Source of the DNA: Adineta steineri
Taxonomy: Eukaryota > Rotifera > Eurotatoria > Adinetida > Adinetidae
Assembly (NCBI GenBank): GCA_905250115.1
Contig: CAJNOI010000212.1
Coordinates: 62,001-126,000, forward strand
DNA: 64,000 nucleotides
Reading direction: 5' to 3'
Shown here: positions 22,381 through 33,616 of the stretch, piece after piece
Numbering within the stretch: position 1 is the stretch's first letter
Layout of the letters: every line of letters begins with the position of its first letter
Notes under the pieces: model-generated
The model's input: the letters and a program-made list of their open reading frames with translations, nothing else
Told to the model about the DNA's origin: nothing
Database searches by the model: none
Position numbers and translations under genes: made by a program

Positions 22381-23810
22381 AAAAAAAAAAGGAGTTTTTT
22401 TTGCTTGTTTTTTTTTGCACAAAGATTCATTTTTCTCTGATTATCAAATATAAATACAAGAGGAAAAACACAATCAAAGTCGATTACTCACTTCATTTAA
22501 TACATGGTATAACCTTTATTCTTTTCTTTTCTGTCTTATGTCTTGTTCATGTTCGTTTCTTTTTTTTTCTCTTTCTCTTTGATTGATAATCTTTGTGTTT
22601 TTATATAATAACCTCAGATCTTTTTTCTCTCAAAAAAAAAAAAAGAAAACGAATGAATTAAAATTTTGTTCTCAATGCTACTTTGTACTCTTTCTCTCTC
22701 ATTTTTCTATTGAATGTAAGAGGAAGAAGTGTTGGTGTTCTCTTTTGTTCTTCTTGTTCTTATTCATGAATATACTATTTTTTGTTGTCGTCCATCAAAC
22801 TATATTCTTATACAGGATAAAATGAACAAAATATTGTTTATTACAGAAATTTGATAAGGAAGAGCAAGATTATTTAATCTTAAAACTGAAAGTCAAACGA
22901 ATATTTTGAGACTGGCTCTTGATAAAAATTTGTTGTTAATCTTTGGTTTAGATTAAATATAAATCCACTGTTTTATTTTTCATTACATTTAGATCAGAAT
23001 GTCAAGTTCTATTAGGGTTAAAAATACAAAAATATAAAATTCCTATTATTTCCTCATCGTCATGTATTCTTCTGCATGTTTTTCAAAAATGATTAGTTTT
23101 AGAGGAATTTCGTCTTTTATAGCATCGGACTCAGCCTATTTTGGTTGGTAAAAATTGCCGTTTTTGAGATAAACATCTTACATTTATATCTACGTAATTC
23201 TGACCCGAACAATAATAGTTCAGTTAGTTTTTGCTACTCTATTTCTAATGCACTAGTCATGTAAGATATAAATCAAGTAAAAATTGCAATAACATAAATT
23301 TGCCCATCAAATAAATACGATAATGTTACAAAACTGCACAATGAATAATGCCGTGTCTACGATTTGAATTGTATTAACTTTATTTATCTATTCTTTTTTC
23401 GTATTATAGCATTGCAAAATAACTATTCACATAAAAGAGATAGAACTGGCATTTTGTTTAATTTAATCGAAAGACAAACTTTTTAAATATCAACTTGAAT
23501 TTAAACAAAATTTTCTCTATTACCCTATAGGTAAGATTTACAATTTTAGTTTATTAATCAGTGCAGGCCAGTCTGCATTGATTAGATTGTATCGGTAACG
23601 CTAACATTAATATTTTAATATTTTACATCTTAGACCATAGTATATTGTTTATTCAAATAGATATATAAACTGATGTTTAGAATAGACAATAAGAAGATAT
23701 TACAATGTACTTTGTATGCAAGATTAATTCCATTCTTATCATCGTAAGAAGTCTGTTGCATACTTTTTTACTTGACTTTTTATTAGTTTATTTTGACATA
23801 CAAGTTGATC
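22381..23810. other. Intergenic, T-rich low complexity
   Basis: 22400-22830 is rich in poly-pyrimidine runs; the apparent open frames there are composition artefacts (Phe/Leu-rich). The remainder is featureless AT-rich DNA. Confidence 0.5.
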
Positions 23811-24526
23811 ATGGTAAATAATACTACTTCTGCATTAAACCAGTATATATGCGAAACAGTTAATAACGATTGTATCGGTGCGATTATATTTATTATCGTT
23901 GTTCTTCTATGGTATTCATCAAGTATTGTATTTCTTCTGGGAATGCAAATTGGAACATCGAGAGAAACACTTGATAATTCAACAAAAGGTCCAACAAAAA
24001 ACTTTGTTCGAAGTTTACGAGATCAAAGTAACAATACAGAAATATTAAGTAAACTATTTTAAAAATCAATTATATGTTTTATTATTAAACAAATATATTA
24101 TTTTATATAGAAGAACTTGTTGATAAACAAAAACGAGATAAATTATGGGATATTTATTTGGGTACAAAAGAAAATGTAGCCGATAGAATAGCACATGCTG
24201 AAACAGTTCGTATTCGTAATATTGAAAAGCAGTTATCATTGAGAAGTGAAGATCGTTGTGATAGTTTTCAAAGAACGTTTGATGATAGTTATATTAGATA
24301 CACGAATTCAAATTTATGGGTATCAGATACCGATTTATCTTCACAAAGTTCACGTCTACGTACTCGTCGACGATCATCATCAGATCATAAGATTCTTGAA
24401 GAATGGCAAATACTTGCTAATAAATTCAAAACTCATGAGAATTGGCCATGGACTATACGAAAATTATTCATTCGAAGACATTTACGACGACAACGATATA
24501 CATCAGAGTGTGGATCAGCACCTTAA
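23811..24526 (+). CDS. Single-pass membrane protein with basic tail, unknown
   Basis: Exons 23811..24048 and 24111..24526 give 217 aa. A short N-terminal segment with NNTT (possible N-glycosylation) and two Cys precedes one hydrophobic span of about 26 residues (AIIFIIVVLLWYSSSIVFLL). The long cytoplasmic-type tail is charged: a helix with DKLWDIYLGTKENVADRIAH, a Ser/Arg patch (RLRTRRRSSSDH), and a basic C terminus (RKLFIRRHLRRQR). The topology, with one membrane span near the N terminus, is inferred. The intron is 62 nt with good ends. No family is recognised. Confidence 0.65.
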
Positions 24527-25645
24527 TTATTTATAAATATTGTATTCTCTGTTTTAAAATATTGTTCAAAGACTTTTTTCTAAATACAAAGTATATTTCT
24601 CTTTATTTTGACTAGACGCCATTCAAATATTTTTTTCATAGGTAAAAAAAAGTAAAATGTTTGTGTGTTGATCGAATTTCTCTCTCTGTCCTTCTTCTGT
24701 TGACCATAGTTATTCTCACAACTAAGAAAATTAGGTTAGAATCAAGAACAGCAGATGTGTACGATGAATGACTTATCCAGTAAGAAGTTATTGTGAAAAT
24801 AAACTGGTATATAGACAATCACACATCGTAAAAAAATAATGGAGTTGAATACAACGATCGTTCAAGTTAATGATAATGAGAAAATGTTTTCTGTTCTATT
24901 AAATATCATTCAAAGAGGATTGGATGCTTAAACATGGATTAAATATAATTAGAACTAAATGATGTTTGTTAAAAAGTACTGTAAAATAAAAAAAAATATT
25001 CACACTTCGATTGTTTGTCTTTCTTCGCATTCTTTTAATAATAAAAAAAAAATTTAATTTCGTCTACACAAAATTGAAGAACATTATATGATAAATAATC
25101 CATATAATTGAATTTTTTCTAATAATTAATGATGTAATCAAGAAATAATCTAAATATTACAATTTAATCAATAAGTATTTCATGAAAGAATGTAGCGCCA
25201 CTTGTAACATACCTCACATGTAGCTTGTTTTTTCATTTCTTCGTTCGAATTTAATTTTACGAAAAAAATAAATTCTTTCAATGTCTACTACCGAGTTACT
25301 TGAATACATTATTTTGTGATCAACAAATACTCATAGTTATTTAGGAAGTAACAAAATGCACGCAATGCTTCATACGCAAACATTCTGTTCGATTTTAATA
25401 AGCCATTAATGCAACTTCATAACTTATTTTTTTTAAAAATTCTTTGTGTACGTATATACGTCATTGGGAAATCGTTGTGTGGCGTCAAACGAATATTGTT
25501 TGTTTTAGAATAAAAATATGCATATGAGTGAAGTTGTGTAGGTGAATGAGACTATAAATTTCGTTTGATTTCTGCAACTTCTGCACAAGCCCACACAAAA
25601 GAAAAAAACGGTACACATAAACAAGTCAATACTAAATCATCAAAT
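24527..25645. other. Intergenic, no gene seen
   Basis: AT-rich spacer upstream of the claudin-like gene. The frame before the ATG at 25646 is open but contains no earlier ATG. Confidence 0.5.
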
Positions 25646-26305
25646 ATGAAAGTGGTAGCCATTATTGCTGGAATTATCTTGGTTGTAGCCTGGATATTCT
25701 ACGTTGCTAGTAATGCGGTTCCATCATGGTATATGTATTTTCATTTGTTCTTTCTTTGATAGTGCTTAGCACCATTTTTTGCAAAAATAACATTCAACTG
25801 TTTATAAATGAAAAATGTTTAAAGAATAATCGAAAAGACAAGGTACAAACTCTATTCATTTTTATACTTTAGGAGTTCACAATCTTCTCTGGGTATTACT
25901 GATACATATGGCTTATGGCAAGCTTGTAGAACATATTCTACTACATCAAGCTGCGGTAATATCAACTGTCCAGCATCGAGTAATGATAACGGTTACTGTG
26001 GTAGATTAATGGCTGGAAGAGCTTTTATGACATTAGCCTGTATTTTCTCTGGTATTGCAGCTATATGTCTCCTTGTATGTGCATTTGCCGATGAAAAGAT
26101 AAGTCGAATATTAACAATAGCAGGTAAAGTACTTGCTTTTGTATGTGTGATTATGGGTATCATCGGAGTTGCTACGGGCGGCAGCGCGCAACAAGTACTT
26201 TGGCAAGGTTATAATCAACTGAATTTGACTGCAGGTTTTGGATTAGGAATCGTTGCATTTATCATCAATCTTGTTGGTGCTATTGTAAGTTTATTTGTCA
26301 AATAA
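25646..26305 (+). CDS. Claudin/PMP22-superfamily four-span membrane protein
   Basis: Exons 25646..25728 and 25873..26305 give 171 aa. Four hydrophobic spans: VVAIIAGIILVVAWIF, MTLACIFSGIAAICLLVCAF, ILTIAGKVLAFVCVIMGIIG and GFGLGIVAFIINLVGAIV. The first extracellular loop carries the claudin-type signature: Trp at the splice junction (PSW), then GLWQAC and two further Cys before the second span. Such proteins sit at cell junctions or in the plasma membrane. The ATG was chosen because it is the only one in the open frame. The family is divergent, so a precise claudin name is not justified. Confidence 0.78.
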
Positions 26306-26904
26306 TCATGAAGATGAAGAGACCAAAAAAAGACATTTTCGTTTTACTACTTCCTGAATCTTTTTATTTAACACTTCATTTTTTTCTTATGATTTCTTGT
26401 GTTTGTTTTTAATATAGATTCATTTAATAAACTCCGTTAATGACTTCAAATTTAGTATCATTTCTCAATCAGTACTAATAAGAGAATATGTGATAGATAT
26501 TCAGCTAACTGATGTGCAAAAAATTTATTAGAACAAAAAAAGACAACCCATTTGAAATAATAAACTATTCACGATTCATGACACGACTGAAATATATATA
26601 AATAAATAAATTAATCATTTCGTATTATAACTAGATTTCGACGCACCTAAATATACATTGAAAGAACGTATTTTTTTTCTGTTTTCTCACTTATAGATTT
26701 AGTTCAATTACATTATTTAAAATAGGTCTTTGCTTCGTTATGCAGTATTCAAAATATAATCTAAATGCTTTTATAAATGAGAATCTAAGGTTGAAACTAT
26801 TTCTGATCTTGTGAGCACCACTTTCATCTTGAGGGTGGGTGTGAGTGCGCGTGAGGATGCGGGTGTCTTTTTCTACATTTTATCCGCACCCCACCCCCAC
26901 CCAC
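26306..26904. other. Intergenic with GT-rich hairpin
   Basis: No gene; contains most of the GGGTGG..CCACCC inverted repeat, listed separately. Confidence 0.5.
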
Positions 26905-26909
26905 ACCCT
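26831..26909. repeat. GGGTG-rich imperfect inverted repeat
   Basis: GAGGGTGGGTGTG on the left and CCACCCCCACCCACACCC on the right form an imperfect hairpin that includes TGTGGG on the minus strand, the hexamer known for bdelloid telomeres. Confidence 0.55.
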
Positions 26910-28188
26910 TAGCATTATATTTCCATTCAACAATATGATGATTATAACAATCAACAATGAAAATATTTTTCTTTTTATCAATAAAGATTTCTCCGGGACG
27001 ATCGGGTTGATTTAATTCTTCTCCGTATCCATTTCCAGTAGCGTCAGTGATGACATTTTGTTTCGATTTGTTCTATGATGGTTCCAGAAAATGATGAAAA
27101 CAAGCGATTTTGACGAAAAGAAGAAGAAAATTTTGTTCTTTACCGAAGAAGAAAAAGAAAAAAATCTTTGAGTGTTTTTTTGGATAAAATTTCGTAAGAT
27201 GAAATGAAGAAATATTTTGTTCTGAAAAGATAAAAGAATTTTAAATTTCTGTTTTTCCGAATCGAAATTTTGAAGAGAAAGAATAGTTTTTTATTGAAAG
27301 ATAATTTTTTATTTGTAAAAGCAAATTGATAAATATTTAATTTGAGCAGAAAAGAAAAATTGAAAAAGAGAAAAGACTTTGTTGATTTATTTTTTGTTAA
27401 GTACAAATTCAAAAATAATTCAATTTCGTTTTATCAGTCAAATATTTCTTTTTAATCTTTGAAGAAAATTTTTTTGATGTACTTTAATATTATTTCATAT
27501 TTTATTATTCTTCTTTTTTATATAGAAATGAATAGTATTATTATTGCTTTAGTTAGTAAATAAATCAATAATACTCTCAGTTGTTTTTATCTTCTTCGTT
27601 ATCACTTTTCTTTGTTCTTATAGTTTTTTAACACAAATTCATAGAAAATAACAATTACTCTTCTAGAAATTATTTCTTACAAACTTACTTTTTGATAAAT
27701 CAATTGAAATATCATTAATTAATGATCGTGCATTTTGTTGAATTGACATATTTGATGGATTATTGAATTCTTTTGTAATTTCTATTAATTGATTTCTTAG
27801 ATGATTTCAATTAAATTCGTTTTTTTTTTGAAATTGTTTTAATTGTTCACTTAAATCATTAAGTTTCATTTCAATATCGTTAATACATGTTTGCGATGAT
27901 TTCATGAGAATTTCTCTGTACTCTTGTGCTTTTTGTTGAATTCTTTTCAATTGATTTTATTTCCCATAGATTAATTTGTTTTATTAATGAATGTCTTCGT
28001 TCATTTATTCTTTATTTAAATTGATCATAATCATTAATAACATGATTTACTTCTTCATTTAATATTTGTTTATGTTCTATTAAATCCGTTAAATAAAATT
28101 CTTTTGAACATCCTTCACAAGAATATGTCATTTTATTTTTATTACATTTAAAACATTGTGTTTTGTTATTTGTCATTCCCATGTCCAT
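26905..28188 (-). pseudogene. Decayed B-box/coiled-coil/NHL-repeat (TRIM-like) gene
   Basis: From ATG at 28186-28188 the minus strand encodes a zinc-binding N terminus (CFKCNKNKMTYSCEGCSKEF, ending DYDQFK) and meets TAA at 28012-28014. Coiled-coil coding continues beyond it (INERRHSLIKQIN), then shifts frame around 27940-27960 into LKRIQQKAQEYREIL, and meets a second in-frame stop (TGA at 27807-27809) inside otherwise conserved heptads. About 700 bp further, 26905..27062 still encodes one NHL-repeat blade (IFIDKKKNIFIVDCYNHHIV). At least two nonsense changes and one frameshift make it non-functional. Intact relatives with NHL propellers are numerous in bdelloids (general knowledge). Confidence 0.8.
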
Positions 28189-28534
28189 GAATAGAAGTTG
28201 GTAGAAGAAATGAATAATCTTCGTATCTACTTTTATAAATATAAACTTAATAATTCAATGACAATAAGAACGTTGTTTACTAATAGAAGAAATCGATTTC
28301 ATTTTAATTTAAAATAAAAATTCAAACGACTTTTGTGATGTTTTTTCAATGAAAATATATTTTAATGTAGATTGAGGGTGTGGGTATGTTTGTTATTGAG
28401 TTCTCATTGCTCCACACTCATACTGATGAATGTTTATTAGAATTAACTTAATCTTACTGAGACCTACTTAGAACAGAAAGATGAGTTCGAAAGCTCAGAA
28501 TTAGTTATGCTAGTCCCATATTATGGTATATCTT

Positions 28535-28711
28535 CTATATATGTAACACTTTCTTGTCATTCTTAAAATTCTTTATATCATCACTAGGAGAATTATTTAC
28601 TAGGTCTAATTTAACAATATCATCATTTAACTTTCGTAGAGTTTGTCTTTCTATTTCTGGAAGATCTAATCTATGATGATTAGTTGAATTTGCCGTTGCT
28701 GACTGACTCAT
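28535..28711 (-). CDS. Small hypothetical protein (58 aa)
   Basis: An ATG at 28709-28711 opens a 58-aa frame: a Ser/Thr/His N terminus, then LDLPEIERQTLRKLNDDIVK and an acidic/basic tail. Predicted helix in the middle. No family recognised and no splice evidence; it may be an exon of something larger or noise. Confidence 0.3.
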   Translation of the reverse strand: MSQSATANSTNHHRLDLPEIERQTLRKLNDDIVKLDLVNNSPSDDIKNFKNDKKVLHI

Positions 28712-29041
28712 GATAGATGGAAATACAAGTAATATCTTACAAATAAGAAATGAAAGAATGATACTCTCCTGAAAATATATCATCTCGTCATCGAAGAAAA
28801 CGTTGAATAAATACCGACTAAACACACATAAATATGATATTTTTTGTCCTCTTTTTTTTCTCTTCAAAATAATCTTCACAAGCGATTCTTTATTTATTTC
28901 GTCATTATCTGTGTAATGTAAAGTGGCCTTATATGATGACTTGATGTATCTATTTTCTTTTTATTCTTGACAAAATTTCGACAAAGAAAGATAAATGAAG
29001 AAAAGAAACAGAAATAGACTAACAAAATTGTGTAGAAACAT

Positions 29042-29631
29042 TTATTGTGGATTTTGTGGACTTGGTGTATTCATTTCACGTGTTGGACTAAGATCGAATT
29101 CATCATTAAAATTATGTTCATCAAGTCGATCATATGCATTATGTTTATCATGTCCATCATTAATTGGCAACATTGGGTGTTCAGTTGTTTGATTAATGAC
29201 TAGAGTCGAACATTGTTGATTGTTGATGTATTCAAGAAGTATACCAATTATTTTTACTTGTGTCGTTGTTTCGTTAACACGTACTTGAGCATCTTTAACG
29301 CGTCTTTCATTATAATTAGCATTATTGCTTGTAATGATTCGTTCTCGCAAATCTTTGTATAAAACCCTTCGTTGAAGAAGCAATTCCAAACGATATTCCT
29401 AAATTAAAAATAGATCAATATTAATATTTTTTTAAAGTTTTATAAGTTTCTTCTTACACTAAACATTATATTTTTTAAAGCCTCATAGAAATCATGAAAG
29501 ACATGTATGATATGTGTTCGACAGACATTTTTGTTTTGTTTATATTTGTATTTAATTGTAAGCAAAGACTTTATAATTACTATGCAACACATTCTTTTCG
29601 TTCTTCCATCTTCTCTCATTTTCCTCGACAT
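29042..29631 (-). CDS. Unknown helical protein, two exons
   Basis: Exon 29042..29398 starts after a TTTAATTTAG acceptor and ends with a stop at 29042. Exon 29458..29631 ends at a GTAAGA donor. Together they give 176 aa if the ATG at 29629-29631 is right. The join keeps frame: VFHDFYEALKNIMFS then EYRLELLLQRRVLY. The middle is long-helix and charged (RRVKDAQVRVNETTTQVK), followed by an acidic Asp/His/Asn-rich tail ending NTPSPQNPQ. The helix plan recalls coiled-coil or BAR-like segments, but no family can be named. The N-terminal half of exon 1 is weak and the true start may differ. Confidence 0.45.
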
Positions 29632-29651
29632 GATATCACCTCTTCATATAT

Positions 29652-29698
29652 GGGTGTGGGTGTCATAGACAGACTAACGTAATGGTCACACCCACACC
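29652..29698. repeat. TGTGGG-containing hairpin
   Basis: GGGTGTGGGTGT at 29652-29663 is mirrored by ACACCCACACC at 29688-29698 with a 24-bp loop; TGTGGG occurs on both arms. Confidence 0.65.
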
Positions 29699-31728
29699 TC
29701 TGCTACATAACACATGAAATGTTTATAATAATATGTTGGAACTTTTAACGAAAACTGAAAATATTTTGTTATCTCCGCTTGTGTTCGAAAAAAGAATAAT
29801 TAGTTTTCTTTCAAATCCACTTGTAACAATACCTCCTTTCCTATTGTTCATTTTGACACTATGTATCATAGCGTTTTTTTCTCTCAATATAGTAATATAG
29901 TGCATTGTTAATTAGATTTATTTTAAATACATTGAACAAAAAGACATCTTTTTTTAAATATATGAAACAATTAGAAAACAAAGACTTTTGTAATATATCT
30001 TTTTGATTATAAAACCACAGCTTCCATTAGAATAAATGACTTCCGTAAGCAATCTTTGTATATGATTAGAAATCTTTCGTAATATAACCTTTTTAACCCA
30101 TCAAACTATTCTTCACTATGCTTTTCATACATTAACTCATTTATTCAATGAAACTATAGTGACAGACGGTAAAAAAGGAAGAAAAATGTGCAGCATCGCT
30201 TTTCTTTTCAAATTCGTTTCTTTACATACACTCTCGCTCCCTTCTGATAAGTGACTATACATACAAGGACGAAAATAGAATGGCAACAATAATAAAACTG
30301 CACTAACGTTTGTTTGTTTCGTTGTCAATGTACTTTTTTTCATCGAACTTTCTTTCTCTTTATATTTGTATTTTGAACGTCTAACTATAGATCATCAATA
30401 GAGCTTCTTTTCGAGGATCGATTAGAAATCAAAAGAAGCTACATGACTATTCTTAATAATGGCTTTTTGTGTTTAGATTTAAACGAAAAGAAATTATTTG
30501 TCTTATATAGAATATTTGTATACCACATATAATTCTTTCAAAATATTTTTAACAGCGTTTTTCTTCATAGATTTTCATGCAATATGACTTTTAATGAACA
30601 TAAGTCTAATGATGCATGCATATATACTACTACAAGATTATTGCCATATTTATTCAACTTCTTCTTTTTTTATTAGCTAAAATCAATATTTATTAGATAA
30701 GAACGGATCATGGAAAAGTTTTGTATAAATTCTGTTTTTAATATAGTTTTTCCGAAATTTTCGATCATTTCTGCCACCGTATATATACACTATTCATTAC
30801 AACAAAATTATCCATGTTATCTTGAAACAGTTGTTCTATTGTATTAAAAAATAATAAACAGCACATAACTTGATAAAGAAATCATTTCACAAATTATTTA
30901 TTTTAATGCGAAAACAAACTTTCATCATATTTCAAGAATATAGTTCCTCAGCATCTCATTTTTTGAGAAAGTTAATTTTTCAATGGCTATCAACAATTGA
31001 AATAGCCATTTGCACCTTTATGAATGCAAAATAGTTTCCTTTTTGTTCAACAATACTATTTTTATATTCAAATTATGAAAACTTTTATTCATATTTTTGT
31101 GCTTTTTGAAAGCTATTTTCAATCAATACTTCCCTTTTTATAACAGAAATTAAAAAAGTTCTTTCAATATTCTATTATCATAATGGAATTCATTATCTAC
31201 AATAAATTAGATAAGTTAGAAAAGTTACTTTGGTCTTACTTTCATCAATATTAAGCCTGCAGTTTTTTTCATTCCTTGGCATAATGTTTAAAGTATGTTC
31301 TATGTGCAAAATTTCACAAAGCTCGTTTCATTAATTTCGTCATAATAAATTTCATATATTTATCAAACATTAATATGATAATTAACAAAGAGTGTAAAAG
31401 AAAAACAAATCTGATGAAAGAATTTTATTTCTCTTTCTACCTTTATTCGATGAAAAGAATGTCGCCAACACATCAGCAAACTGCAGTAATGGTGTAGACA
31501 GAAGCAGAAATAAGTTGGAAAGAATAATAATAAAATAGATTAGATTGTTTGCTTCTGTTTTGCTCGTTCTTTCAATAATATATCACCAAATTAGTTTGTT
31601 TTAATCTGTTTTTTGCTCTGCACAATATTATTTTCAAAAATAACTAGGTAGATTTTGTACTTGAGCGACAACAAAAAGACACAAACATTCGAAGTCGCCA
31701 AAAAGTCGAGAAAAAATAAGTCACTGTC
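29699..31728. other. Intergenic, no gene seen
   Basis: Two kilobases of AT-rich sequence. Several short frames lack recognisable protein. Confidence 0.5.
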
Positions 31729-31736
31729 TATATAAA
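31729..31736 (+). promoter_or_regulatory. Probable TATA box of ART-TPR gene 2
   Basis: TATATAAA 62 bp before the ATG at 31798, with a plausible start site about 30 bp downstream. Intact core promoter sequence despite the internal stop in the gene. Confidence 0.5.
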
Positions 31737-31797
31737 TAGACGAGACCATTTCTAGCTTTCCATCGAATCAATTATTATCAGTTTTATTCAACGCAAC

Positions 31798-33597
31798 ATG
31801 GGTGCACAAAAATCGAAAGAAAATGTTACAACAACATCAAAATCAAGAGCATCGTCAAATATTCGCCAGCCACGACAACGTATGGCACAAAACTACCTTC
31901 TCATCTGGGTAGATGCCAGCATCGACCAAGCAGACGGGGATTGCCAGAATACGCTGGCTCAATTGAAGAACGTAGTCAATGATGTCAACCTATGCACGGA
32001 ACCGAATCAATGCATCGACGCACTCAACACGGTTGACAAGGAACAAGCCTTTGTCATAACATCAGATTCATTAGGTCAACACTTGGTTTCTGAAATTCAT
32101 GGCATACCACAGCTAGATGCCATTTATATCTTTTGTGACGACAAATCCACACATGAGGAGTGGACTCAAAACTGGACAAAAATCAAGGGTGTTCATACAA
32201 ACATCAAAGAAATTTGTCAAGCATTACACTTCGCGGTTAAACAATGCGACCAGGACACAATTGCCGTAAGTTTTCTTACGGTAAACGAAATGGCTTCAAC
32301 TGAGAATTTAAATCAGTTGGAGCCAACTTTTATGTGTATACAAACACTCAAGGAGATTCTCCTTGATATCGAATATGATGATACGGCAATCAAGGACTTA
32401 GCAGTTTGTTGCCGCGAAGTCTTTACTGACAATCCAGGTGAATTACAAGTGATTGATGAATTCGAACGTGACTATGATCCAGAAAACGCAATATGGTGGT
32501 ATACACGTGAGTGTTTTACCTACAAAATGCTTAATAAAGCACTTCGACTTATGGATGCCGATATAATCATTAATATGGGCTTCTTCTTACGTGATGTACA
32601 TCAACAAATTAAACAACTGTACGAACAACAAGTCAATAGTAATGGAAGCGAACCTTTTATAGTTTATCGAGGACAAGGTCTTCTGAAATCAGATTTTGAA
32701 AAGCTTCAGAAAGCAAAAGGTTGACTTATGTCATTTAACAACTTCTTGTCCACGAGTAAAGATAATGAAGTGTCCTTTCGTTTTGCTCAAGGCGCTTCAA
32801 CAGAACCAGAGAAGGTGGGTATTCTCTTTATAATGTCCATTGATCCTTGCATTAAATCAACACCATTTGCCTCCATCAAGGAGGTGAGTTATTTTAAGGA
32901 AGAAGATGAAATTCTTTTCTCAATGCACACCGTCTTTCGAGTGAATGCAATTAAACAAATGGACATTAAAAATCAATTTTATCAAGTTGAACTGCAATTA
33001 ACGTCGGATGATGATCAACAACTACGATTACTTACTGACCGGGTACGAGAAGAAGCTGGTGTTTATACTGGATGGCAGAGATTAGGTAACTTATTGCTTA
33101 CAATCGGTCAATTTAATAAAGCTGAAGAGCTTTATAATGTGTTACTCGAACAGGCATCTGGTGAGAGTGGAAAAGCGCTTTGTTATAATCAGTTGGGATG
33201 TGCCAAAGAACACCAAGGTGATTATGAAATGGCTATTTGGTATTACGAACAAGGACTTGAAATTAAACAAAAAACTCTTTCTTCAAATCATCCTTCATTG
33301 GCTACTTCATACAACAACATCGGTAATGCTTACCTCCACTTGGGAGGGTACTCGAAAGCACTTTCATATCACGAAAAAGCACTTGAAATCTATCAAAAAA
33401 CTCTTCCTTCAAATCATCCTTCATTGGCTATTTCATACAACAACATCGGTACTTTGTATTACAATATGAAAGACTATTCGAAAGCACTATCATATTATGA
33501 ACGTGCTCTGGACATATGGCAACGTGCATTACCTCCAATTCATCCTGATATAAAAACTGTGAAAGACAGTATTGAAAATGTAAAAAACAAATTATAA
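31798..33597 (+). pseudogene. NAD:arginine ADP-ribosyltransferase with TPRs (copy 2), one internal TGA
   Basis: One frame of 600 codons interrupted once, by TGA at 32722-32724 (codon 309), where copy 1 has Gly in KGGLISFNSF. Before it: MGAQKSKE (fits N-myristoylation, Gly2/Ser6), the same alpha/beta domain as copy 1 (LLIWVDASID, AFVITSDSLG, AIYIFC) and Arg291 of YRGQG. After it: Ser318-Thr-Ser of FLSTS, Glu369-Asp-Glu371, and four TPRs (YNNIG, YHEKAL, LPSNHPS). Everything else is intact, with no frameshift, and a TATA box and AATAAA (33611) are present. It could be a very recent pseudogene, an allelic nonsense variant, a base-call error, or a readthrough gene (TGA followed by C). If truncated, the product has no complete ART domain. 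Confidence 0.85.
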
Positions 33598-33616
33598 AGA
33601 ATAATTGATAAATAAA

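Noticed and set aside
22401-22825. Two Phe-rich plus-strand frames
   Set aside because: Poly-pyrimidine composition artefacts without domain or splice support.
27140-27412. 90-aa Phe/Lys/Asn-rich minus-strand frame
   Set aside because: Arises from A/T-rich low complexity inside the decayed B-box/NHL locus; no family features.
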